A DNA stretch of 64,000 bases. It comes from Cyclobacteriaceae bacterium. GTDB taxonomy: Bacteria; Bacteroidota; Bacteroidia; Cytophagales; Cyclobacteriaceae. Shown here one piece after another: positions 43,141 through 50,544 of the stretch. The notes beneath the pieces are model-generated. The model was not told the origin of the DNA, did no database searches, and saw only the letters and a program-made list of their open reading frames with translations. The position numbers and the translations under genes were made by a program. Numbering within the stretch: the first letter of the stretch is position 1; each line of letters opens with the position of its first letter. The stretch lies in NCBI GenBank assembly GCA_020832305.1, contig JAFIEV010000082.1, positions 248,001 to 312,000 of the forward strand, read 5' to 3'.

Positions 43141-45444
43141 ATGTTACTGAAAACAGAAAGTTTAACCCATATATTTACCAGCAATCCTGAGTTGTATTTC
43201 TATATGCCTTTGTTGTATGTGCTGTGGCAGGATGGGGAAATTAACCCATTGGAAAGGCGTCTGGTGGAAGAACTAATGCAAAATCAACCCTGGATGGATG
43301 AAAAGAAAAAAGAATCGATACTGCTACTCATTGATAACAGTCAGGCACCAGATTTAAGAATGCTGCAAAGCTGGAAAGAAGAAATTCAGAAAATTCTGCC
43401 CAAAGATCCCGGTCATGAAACATTGCTTAGCCTGGGTGCACGGCTTGCAAATTATCATATGAATCAAAAATTTCCAGCCTACGATACACCCGAATTGGTT
43501 TGGCAAATTGGTCTTGACATTCTGGGAAAAGAATCTATTTACCATTTCTACAAAGGCCATCCAACCATTACCGGAAAGCAAAAGACACTGGGCTCTTTCG
43601 ACATTCAGTCTATGCAGTCGATATTGGACGGACATCATGCCGGTCTCATTGAACAGTTAAAAGCGCTGCTTGAAAATAATCAATTCAGATACAAGTACGA
43701 TGGAAATATTGATAAGTACCGTGAAAAAGTGCTGGATTGGTCAAAAATCCTTGCTTCAAAAGGCTATGGCTCCTTAGCCTACCCTGAAGCCTATAGTGGC
43801 AAAAATGATATGGATGCCTACTTCCAGGTAATGGAAACCTTAAGCCTTCACGATCTCAGTCTGGTGATTAAATTTGGTGTTCAGTTTGGTCTCTGGGGAA
43901 TGAGTATTTATTTTCTTGGAACTGAAAAACATCATAAAAAATACCTGGAAAATATTGGCAGTATGGAGCTCCCCGGTTGTTTTGCCATGACCGAAACCCA
44001 TCATGGTTCAAATGTGAAGGGCATAGAAACCACTGCTACCTACCATCACGATAGCCATAGTTTCATAATTCATACTCCACATCGCCAGGCACGCAAAGAA
44101 TATATTGGAAATGCTGCTTGCCATGGACAAATGGCGACTGTATTTGCCCAGTTGATGATTGATGGCCAGTGTTTTGGTGTAAATGCCTTCATAGTACCAC
44201 TCCGAAACAAAGACGGTGTACTGCATACCGGTGTTGAAATTGAAGATTGCGGAAGAAAGATGGGTTTAAACGGTGTGGACAATGGACTGATTTCCTTTAA
44301 CAATGTAGAAATCCCAAAGGAAAATATGCTCGACCGCTTTGCCAGTGTTGATGAATCAGGCCGCTTTCAAAGCCCTATTGCGAGTGAAAAAAGACGATTC
44401 TTTACCATGTTGGGTACCCTGGTAGGCGGAAGGATAGGTATACCCAGGTCTGCCTTATCTGCCGTAAAAAGTGGCTTAAACATTGCCATACGATATGGTG
44501 ATAAGCGCAGGCAATTCGGACCTGAAGGAGGAGAGGAGGTTCCCATTCTTAACTACAGGATGCATCAGCGCAGGTTAATGCCTTTGCTGGCCAGAACCTA
44601 TGCACATCATTTTGCCCTGCGATATCTGACTCATCGCTTCTTACATCGTAAGGAAGAAGAAATGCAGGAAATTGAAGCTTTGGCCGCCGGTATGAAGGCT
44701 GTAGTGACCTGGCATTGCACCCAAAGTCTGCAAGAATGCCGGGAAGCCTGTGGTGGTAAAGGGTATCTTTCTGAAAACCGTATCGATGCACTAAAAAATG
44801 ATACAGATGTGTATACAACTTTTGAGGGTGATAATGTAGTGCTTATGCAACTGGTTGCCAAAAGCCGCCTATCTGATTTTAAAAAGAATTTCAGTGATAT
44901 CACTTTGTTTACCATGACGGGCTATTTGGCAGATAAAGCCATGACAGTTTTATCAGAAAAAAATCCCTTCATCGTTAGGAATACGCAGGAATCTCATTTA
45001 CTCGATCCTGAGTTTCACCTGGCCGCATTTAGATATCGTGAAACGGATATCCTCACTTCAGCCGCCAGAAGATTAAAGAGGTTGATGGAAGGTGGGCTCG
45101 ATTCTTTTGATGCCATGAATGTTTGTCAACATCATCTTATCAATGTTGGTAGGGCGTATATTGATCGCATTGTACTCGAACAATTTTTAGAAGTTGTAGA
45201 AAAAACGCCAAATCAAGAATGCAGAAATGTGCTGAAGAAACTCTGTCAATTATATGCGCTGTACGAAATCGAAAGCAATGCCACATGGTACCTTGAGCAG
45301 GGTTATATTGATGGTGTTAAAAGTAAAGCCATTCGTAAAATGGTAAATCAACTTTGCTGGGAAATCCGACAAGATGCCGTTCCACTGGTTGATGCTTTTG
45401 GCATTAGTAATGTATTGCTCAATGCCGAAATCGTCAGTTCATAA
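43141..45444 (+). CDS. Acyl-CoA oxidase/dehydrogenase-like flavoenzyme with TerB-like N-terminal extension
   Basis: A 767-residue protein (796 if the ATG at 43054 is used). Residues about 1-100 form a helical extension with 'LYVLWQDGEINPLERRLVEEL', resembling TerB-like domains. From about residue 200 the acyl-CoA dehydrogenase/oxidase fold follows: 'LPGCFAMTETHHGSNVKGIE' (FAD and substrate loop), 'GRKMGLNGVDNGLISFNNV', 'RRQFGPEGGEEVPIL', 'CREACGGKGYLSENRIDALK' and 'NDTDVYTTFEGDNVVLMQLV' with the likely catalytic Glu of acyl-CoA oxidases. It would oxidise acyl-CoA to enoyl-CoA in fatty-acid breakdown, using oxygen or an electron-transfer flavoprotein. The last 11 bases overlap the convergent TRAP gene. 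Choice of start is uncertain. Confidence 0.87.
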   Translation: MLLKTESLTHIFTSNPELYFYMPLLYVLWQDGEINPLERRLVEELMQNQPWMDEKKKESILLLIDNSQAPDLRMLQSWKEEIQKILPKDPGHETLLSLGARLANYHMNQKFPAYDTPELVWQIGLDILGKESIYHFYKGHPTITGKQKTLGSFDIQSMQSILDGHHAGLIEQLKALLENNQFRYKYDGNIDKYREKVLDWSKILASKGYGSLAYPEAYSGKNDMDAYFQVMETLSLHDLSLVIKFGVQFGLWGMSIYFLGTEKHHKKYLENIGSMELPGCFAMTETHHGSNVKGIETTATYHHDSHSFIIHTPHRQARKEYIGNAACHGQMATVFAQLMIDGQCFGVNAFIVPLRNKDGVLHTGVEIEDCGRKMGLNGVDNGLISFNNVEIPKENMLDRFASVDESGRFQSPIASEKRRFFTMLGTLVGGRIGIPRSALSAVKSGLNIAIRYGDKRRQFGPEGGEEVPILNYRMHQRRLMPLLARTYAHHFALRYLTHRFLHRKEEEMQEIEALAAGMKAVVTWHCTQSLQECREACGGKGYLSENRIDALKNDTDVYTTFEGDNVVLMQLVAKSRLSDFKKNFSDITLFTMTGYLADKAMTVLSEKNPFIVRNTQESHLLDPEFHLAAFRYRETDILTSAARRLKRLMEGGLDSFDAMNVCQHHLINVGRAYIDRIVLEQFLEVVEKTPNQECRNVLKKLCQLYALYEIESNATWYLEQGYIDGVKSKAIRKMVNQLCWEIRQDAVPLVDAFGISNVLLNAEIVSS

Positions 45445-46708
45445 ACCAGCCAGGAAGGGCTAAAGACAAGGCAGGTATGTAACTTACCAGCAATAAAACC
45501 AAAAAACTTACCAGGAGAAAAGGTATGCTGGACTTGGCTACGTTTTCAATACTGGTTTTACCTATTCCGGCTGCCACAAAAAGGCAGACACCAACTGGGG
45601 GGGTATTCAGCCCTATGATCAGATTAAGAACAGCAATAACTGAAAATTGAATCGGATCAACACCGGCGCCAACTGCCACTTTCAACAATATGGGGTATAA
45701 TATCAGAAGAGCCGCTATGGTTTCCATAAATGAACCAACAACGATCAGCAAGAGGTTGATAAGTAAAATAAGCAATATTGGATTTTCGGTAATTCGCAAC
45801 AATCCACCGGCAATGGCTTCAGGTACATTTTCACTAATGAGGATCCAGCCAAAAAGATTGGCAAATCCTACCAGCACCATGAGTGAGGCTGTTGTACCGG
45901 CAGATTCGTACAAAAGGGATGGAAAATCCTGCCACCGAATACTTTTGTATATAAATACACCTATAAATAAGGCATATACCACGGCTACTATCGAAGCTTC
46001 CGTAGGAGTAAATACGCCGCCTACAATGCCAAACAATATCAGAAACATCATCAATAAAGACCAGAAAGCATCATAGAAGCCCCCGAGTATTTTGCGAAAG
46101 CCCGATCGCGGATGTTTGGGATGGTTCCTTTTTCTGGAAATCAAATAGGAAACTATCATGAACCCGGCAGCCAGCATCAGTCCCGGAACAGCCCCGGCCA
46201 GAAAAAGCTTTCCAATGGAAAGACCGGTGAGTGATCCTGCAATGATCATGGGCAGGCTGGGTGGTATAATCGGACCAATGGTAGAGGAGCTGGAAGTTAC
46301 GGCACAGGCAAATCCCGTTTCATAACCTTCTTTTTTCATTGCCGGTATCATCACCGATCCTATGCTGGCAGTATCTGCTATGGCCGTTCCTGAAATCCCG
46401 GCAAAAATCATGGATGAGCCTATATTGGCCAGGCCAAGACCACCCCTTATATGCCCCAGCAGATGATTGCAAAAGGCAATAATCCGGTCGGTCATGCCGC
46501 AATGGTTCATCAGATTTCCCGCAAGGATAAAACCGGGGATGCTCAATAGAACAAAAACATCTATACCCGCAAACATTTTTAAGGGAACCACTACCCAGGG
46601 TAAGCCAGCTCCAACTACATAGGCAAAAGCAGAAATTCCCAGTGCAAAAGCAACAGGAAAGCCTAAAATCAAGAGCAGAAAAAATAAAACAAACAGTATC
46701 CAGATCAT
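45434..46708 (-). CDS. TRAP transporter large permease (DctM family)
   Basis: A 424-residue inner-membrane protein with about twelve hydrophobic segments, the conducting subunit of a tripartite ATP-independent periplasmic transporter. Family features: 'LLILGFPVAFALGISAFAYV' at the N-terminus, 'SIPGFILAGNLMNHCGMTDR', 'ASIGSVMIPAMKKEGYETGFA' and 'IGPIIPPSLPMIIAGSLTGL', all typical of DctM/SiaM. It is driven by a sodium or proton gradient and takes substrate from the DctP protein. It overlaps the small permease gene as ATGA (46705-46708), so the pair is translationally coupled. Its 3' end overlaps the convergent acyl-CoA oxidase-like gene by 11 bases. Confidence 0.94.
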   Translation of the reverse strand: MIWILFVLFFLLLILGFPVAFALGISAFAYVVGAGLPWVVVPLKMFAGIDVFVLLSIPGFILAGNLMNHCGMTDRIIAFCNHLLGHIRGGLGLANIGSSMIFAGISGTAIADTASIGSVMIPAMKKEGYETGFACAVTSSSSTIGPIIPPSLPMIIAGSLTGLSIGKLFLAGAVPGLMLAAGFMIVSYLISRKRNHPKHPRSGFRKILGGFYDAFWSLLMMFLILFGIVGGVFTPTEASIVAVVYALFIGVFIYKSIRWQDFPSLLYESAGTTASLMVLVGFANLFGWILISENVPEAIAGGLLRITENPILLILLINLLLIVVGSFMETIAALLILYPILLKVAVGAGVDPIQFSVIAVLNLIIGLNTPPVGVCLFVAAGIGKTSIENVAKSSIPFLLVSFLVLLLVSYIPALSLALPGWFMN

Positions 46709-47163
46709 TTTTTTGGATTGAATAAAATGCGGATCAAAACATCTATACTAAATATAAGCATCATAACCATAAGTATAAAAAGACCTGCAAACACAAAGGC
46801 CATAGGTATTTCCATAGCTGGTGATGTTTCATCGAAGCCATACTGCAGAAATACCCATGCATAATAAGAGCTTATTCCCATGAAAACAACCACCAGGGCC
46901 CACACCGTAGCATCGAGTATTTTAATGCTTTCTTCTTTTAAATATCGATGGATTAATTCAAGGCGCACAAAAGAGCCATTCTGTATACCCGAGCCTACAC
47001 CAAAAGCAATGGTGTAGATAAAGAATGCCCTCGCTGCCTCTTCCGTCCAGGATGGAGTAGACTCCAATAAAAACCGGCTGAAAATTTGCAGGGTTACAGT
47101 TAAAATCATTGCTGAAAAGCTTATCAAAACTCCCACCCTGGCTAGCTTGTGCAATTTATTCAT
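46705..47163 (-). CDS. TRAP transporter small permease (DctQ family)
   Basis: A 152-residue inner-membrane protein with four hydrophobic segments, as expected for the small TRAP subunit. Recognisable features are 'FSRFLLESTPSWTEEAARAF' (the typical conserved W-[ST]-E-E-x-A-R loop after the first helix), 'FGVGSGIQNGSFVRLELI' and the last helix 'VFAGLFILMVMMLIFSIDVL'. It supports the large permease and interacts with the binding protein. It is linked to both neighbours by ATGA overlaps (46705-46708 and 47160-47163), so the gene set DctP-DctQ-DctM is one operon in standard order. Confidence 0.93.
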   Translation of the reverse strand: MNKLHKLARVGVLISFSAMILTVTLQIFSRFLLESTPSWTEEAARAFFIYTIAFGVGSGIQNGSFVRLELIHRYLKEESIKILDATVWALVVVFMGISSYYAWVFLQYGFDETSPAMEIPMAFVFAGLFILMVMMLIFSIDVLIRILFNPKK

Positions 47164-48143
47164 GGCAATAATGCTTCCTTTTGAATTTCGGTATAAAAAT
47201 CTCTTATGCTTTCCGGTAAAGTTTCTGATACCACAGCTCTTGCCCTTTCCCTGAAAGCCTTTACATCCGGTTCCACTATGTTCATTCCACGTTCTTTAAG
47301 ATAATCAAACAAGGCTGCTTCTTTCTGCATAAAGCTGAATTCATGAAATTTTTCCATGGCTTCAGCTGCTTCAAGGACCATATGGCGATGAGATTCACTC
47401 AGGTTTTGAAAAAAGTTTTCACCCATTACGACATAAATCCAACCGTAAACATGCTCGGTGAGATTCAGGTATTGCTGCACTTCGTACAAAGCCGCGCTGG
47501 CAATGAGGGCAAAAGGATTTTCCTGTGCATCTACTGTTCCTTGTTGCAGGGCTGTAAAGACTTCAGAAAATGCCATGGGGGTTGGTTTAGCTCCCAGTGC
47601 TTCCCAGGTTTTTACAAAAACGGGGACATTGGGAACCCTTAAAATGATTCCTTTTAAATCATCGGGATGCCGTATGGGCCGGTTACTTGTCAGGTGTCTC
47701 GGGCCTCTCTTAAAAACTGCCAGTGGTCTTATGCCCGCTTCTTCTATCAAAGCAGATTTTATTTTTTCACCAGCTGCACCCTTCAGCACAGATTCAAGGT
47801 GTTCATGGTTTTCGATGAGGTAAGGGACTGCACACAATGCAGCTGGTTCTGACCAGTTTTGCAAGGTTTCCCCACTGATGGTCATTTCTACTATTCCTGC
47901 CCGGATACTGCGAATCATATCCCTTTCAGATCCCAGCTGTTCCGACGGAAATACACGCACTTTAATTTGTCCATCCGAAATGGAATCGAGGTAGTCAGCA
48001 AAATACAGGGAAGACAAATGCCAGATATCCTTTTCATTGCCCTGATGACCCAGGCGGATAATAATTTCTTCTTTGGTTTGGCAGGCGCTGCATACCAGCC
48101 AAAGTAAAGGCACTGAAAAAAGCAAGAGAAGGTTTTTCTTCAT
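47160..48143 (-). CDS. TRAP transporter substrate-binding lipoprotein (DctP family)
   Basis: A 327-residue periplasmic binding protein. The N-terminus is a lipoprotein signal, 'LLLLFSVPLLWLVCSACQTK', with Cys in the lipobox V-C-S-A-C, so the protein is probably membrane-tethered. The DctP fold is shown by 'IIIRLGHQGNEKDIWHLSSL', 'IKVRVFPSEQLGSERDMI', 'LTSNRPIRHPDDLKGIILRV' (with the binding-site Arg that contacts the substrate carboxylate) and 'GAKPTPMAFSEVFTALQQGT'. The carboxylate-binding Arg implies an organic-acid substrate such as a sugar acid, uronate, sialic acid or dicarboxylate; the exact one is unknown. An aldo/keto reductase gene lies upstream on the same strand. Confidence 0.93.
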   Translation of the reverse strand: MKKNLLLLFSVPLLWLVCSACQTKEEIIIRLGHQGNEKDIWHLSSLYFADYLDSISDGQIKVRVFPSEQLGSERDMIRSIRAGIVEMTISGETLQNWSEPAALCAVPYLIENHEHLESVLKGAAGEKIKSALIEEAGIRPLAVFKRGPRHLTSNRPIRHPDDLKGIILRVPNVPVFVKTWEALGAKPTPMAFSEVFTALQQGTVDAQENPFALIASAALYEVQQYLNLTEHVYGWIYVVMGENFFQNLSESHRHMVLEAAEAMEKFHEFSFMQKEAALFDYLKERGMNIVEPDVKAFRERARAVVSETLPESIRDFYTEIQKEALLP

Positions 48144-48250
48144 GAATTATCAGTTTTACAGGGTTGGATTAGATTGCAATAATAATTAATGCCTGTAGTT
48201 AATTTTACTTTTTTTACAATCTTGCGGAATAGGTGATTTATAGTAGGAAA

Positions 48251-49357
48251 TTATTTTGGCCAGGGCGCTTTTTCAGAAATCAATTTATATTCGACCAATT
48301 CTTCCCAGAAGGCCTGTGGAATTTTTACTTTCATGGATTCCACGTTGGCTTTTGCCTGATCAGGGTACCTGGTTCCGGGAATGACAGCTGTAACTATCTC
48401 CGGTGCAGCCGAAAACTGGAGTGCCGCGGTTCTAAGATCAGTCCCATATTTTATGGCCAGTTTACTCATCTTTTCCCGTTTTTCCTTAAAGCCCTCCGGC
48501 ATCTCTCCCCAGTAATTGTAACGATCAATCCCGGCAAGAAATCCGGCATTCAATGGAGCACCAACCACAATATCCACTCCTTTTTCTTCACATGCGGGAA
48601 ACAAGCGCTCCAAGGCATCTTCATGGTACATCAGCGAATACTGGGTAGCTGAGAGACATACGTCCGGATCGGCGACTTTTAGGGTTTCGAGGATGGGTTC
48701 AATCCGGTTGACCCCCAGGCCCCATCCTTTGATCAGTCCCTCTTCCTTCATTTTGGTCAGTTCAGGCATGGCTCCTTTGGCGGCCACTTTAAAATAATCT
48801 TTCCAGTTAGCCTTCATGTCCCCGTTTTCAGGGGAGAGATCGTGAATAAATACAATGTCAATTCTGTTGATGCCAAGCCGTTGAAGGCTGTCTTCTATGG
48901 ATCTGCGTACGCCGGATGCTGTATAATCATATTCGTAATCAAAGGGAGAGGCATCTTTCCAGGAGTTGTTTCTTGGTGCATCCCTGGCAGCTTTCAATAT
49001 CCTGCCCACTTTGGTGGCCAGTACATAATCTTCCCGCTTTTGGTTGTGGAGAAATCGGCCAAAACGCCGTTCACTTAAACCCAGTCCATACCAGGGAGAA
49101 GTGTCAAAAAATCTGACGCCAGCCTCCCAGGCACCTTCCATAGCTTGTTGTGCCTGTTCATCTGTCGTTGGGCGAAACCCATTGCCGATGGCCACACCGC
49201 CAAGACCAAAATTGGATGGCAGTTTTACTCTCGTTCTATTTGTCTTCTCCTTTTCATCCAACGGATTGTTAAAACCAAATCCCTGCAAATAGGAGGTCAT
49301 TCCAACAGCCATCCCTAATTTCAGGGACTTATTTATAAATTTCCTTCTATTGTTCAT
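48251..49357 (-). CDS. Aldo/keto reductase with an N-terminal export-like leader
   Basis: A 368-residue NADPH-dependent oxidoreductase from the ATG at 49357. The N-terminus 'MNNRRKFINKSLKLGMAVGM' has two arginines, R-R-x-F, and a mild hydrophobic stretch, resembling a Tat leader; export is possible but not certain. The catalytic Asp and Tyr are in 'VRFFDTSPWYGLGLSERRFG' near residue 75-90, the Lys in 'YVLATKVGR', and the His region in 'RIDIVFIHDLSPENGD'. An in-frame TTG at 49429 would add 24 residues before the leader and is unlikely. It lies 107 bases upstream of the TRAP binding-protein gene, in the same direction, and may process the imported acid or a related sugar. Function not known further. 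Confidence 0.85.
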   Translation of the reverse strand: MNNRRKFINKSLKLGMAVGMTSYLQGFGFNNPLDEKEKTNRTRVKLPSNFGLGGVAIGNGFRPTTDEQAQQAMEGAWEAGVRFFDTSPWYGLGLSERRFGRFLHNQKREDYVLATKVGRILKAARDAPRNNSWKDASPFDYEYDYTASGVRRSIEDSLQRLGINRIDIVFIHDLSPENGDMKANWKDYFKVAAKGAMPELTKMKEEGLIKGWGLGVNRIEPILETLKVADPDVCLSATQYSLMYHEDALERLFPACEEKGVDIVVGAPLNAGFLAGIDRYNYWGEMPEGFKEKREKMSKLAIKYGTDLRTAALQFSAAPEIVTAVIPGTRYPDQAKANVESMKVKIPQAFWEELVEYKLISEKAPWPK

Positions 49358-49677
49358 AGGAATACTTGATTTACTTTCAAAAGTTAAGTTAATGTATTTT
49401 TGATTTAGAGGCAAAATTAAGCGCTTCAAAATGATACCTCTCCATTTTCTTTGCCCAAAACCGTATCGGCTTTTGGAAGAGGTGTGTTTTCGATTTTTTT
49501 AATCAATGATTTCCTATCGATTGTAAATCAAACTCAACCATTCTTTTATTATCCAGGTTAACATCACTGAATCAAATGCTTCAGACCTGGATGTAATGAG
49601 AGGATTATTCAGCCGATGGCTTTCGGCAAATAGTATGAATTGCCTTATTTTGCAAGGGATTAAAATTTATTGAAATT
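49358..49677. other. 320-base divergent intergenic region
   Basis: Spacer between the leftward aldo/keto reductase gene and the rightward menB gene. Apart from the menB promoter candidate at 49621-49652, no ORF, hairpin or RNA gene was seen. Confidence 0.5.
49621..49652 (+). promoter_or_regulatory. Candidate promoter of menB
   Basis: TTTC (49621-49624), 20 bases, then TTATTTTG (49645-49652), the same -7 sequence and spacing as at 10797-10828. The menB ATG is 26 bases beyond, leaving a leader of about 20 bases. Confidence 0.4.
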
Positions 49678-50517
49678 ATGAACATAGAATGGACCACCGT
49701 TAAAGAATACCAGGATATCACCTACCGCAAATCTGGCGGGGTGGCAAGAATTGCATTTAACAGACCGGAAGTAAGGAACGCCTTCAGGCCCAAAACAGTA
49801 GGTGAACTTTTTGAAGCTTTTTTAGATGCCCGTGAGGACACAAGCATTGGCGTTGTTTTGCTTTCCGCCGAAGGACCATCCCCCAAAGACGGGGTATATT
49901 CCTTTTGTAGTGGTGGTGATCAGCGCAGTCGGGGCCATCAGGGCTATGTGGATGATGAAGGTATGCCCCGCCTCAATATCCTGGAAGTGCAAAGATTAAT
50001 CCGCTTTATGCCTAAGGTAGTTATAGCCGTTGTACCGGGATGGGCTGTTGGCGGTGGTCACAGTTTACATGTTGTTTGTGATCTTACGCTGGCAAGTAAA
50101 GAACACGCAATATTTAAACAAACAGATGCCGATGTCACCAGTTTCGATGGGGGTTATGGATCGGCATACCTGGCCAAAATGGTAGGACAGAAACGTGCCA
50201 GGGAAATTTTCTTTCTCGGAAGAAACTATTCAGCGAAGGAAGCATATGATATGGGCATGGTCAATGCAGTGATTCCCCATGAAGAACTGGAAGATACCGC
50301 TTATGCATGGGCGCAGGAAATTCTCGCCAAATCGCCCACAAGTATAAAAATGCTGAAGTTTGCTTTTAATCTCACAGACGATGGAATGGTAGGACAACAG
50401 GTATTTGCCGGAGAAGCAACCCGTCTTGCCTACATGACGGAAGAAGCCAAAGAGGGTCGGAATGCATTCCTGGAAAAGAGAAAACCTGATTTCAAAAATA
50501 TTAAGTGGATTCCCTAA
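49678..50517 (+). CDS. menB: 1,4-dihydroxy-2-naphthoyl-CoA synthase
   Basis: A 279-residue cytoplasmic enoyl-CoA hydratase-fold enzyme that cyclises o-succinylbenzoyl-CoA in menaquinone synthesis. Diagnostic sequences are 'GVARIAFNRPEVRNAFRPKT' at the N-terminus, 'VYSFCSGGDQRSRGHQGYVD' (the MenB-specific insert), 'VVIAVVPGWAVGGGHSLHVV' for the oxyanion hole and 'TDADVTSFDGGYGSAYLAKM' with the catalytic Asp/Ser area. Length matches E. coli MenB (285). The gene is alone; the rest of the men pathway is outside the window. It supports respiration with menaquinone, the usual quinone of Bacteroidota. ATG at 49678 is secure. Confidence 0.96.
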   Translation: MNIEWTTVKEYQDITYRKSGGVARIAFNRPEVRNAFRPKTVGELFEAFLDAREDTSIGVVLLSAEGPSPKDGVYSFCSGGDQRSRGHQGYVDDEGMPRLNILEVQRLIRFMPKVVIAVVPGWAVGGGHSLHVVCDLTLASKEHAIFKQTDADVTSFDGGYGSAYLAKMVGQKRAREIFFLGRNYSAKEAYDMGMVNAVIPHEELEDTAYAWAQEILAKSPTSIKMLKFAFNLTDDGMVGQQVFAGEATRLAYMTEEAKEGRNAFLEKRKPDFKNIKWIP

Positions 50518-50544
50518 ACGGATTTTCCCAAAACCGGAGAACTG

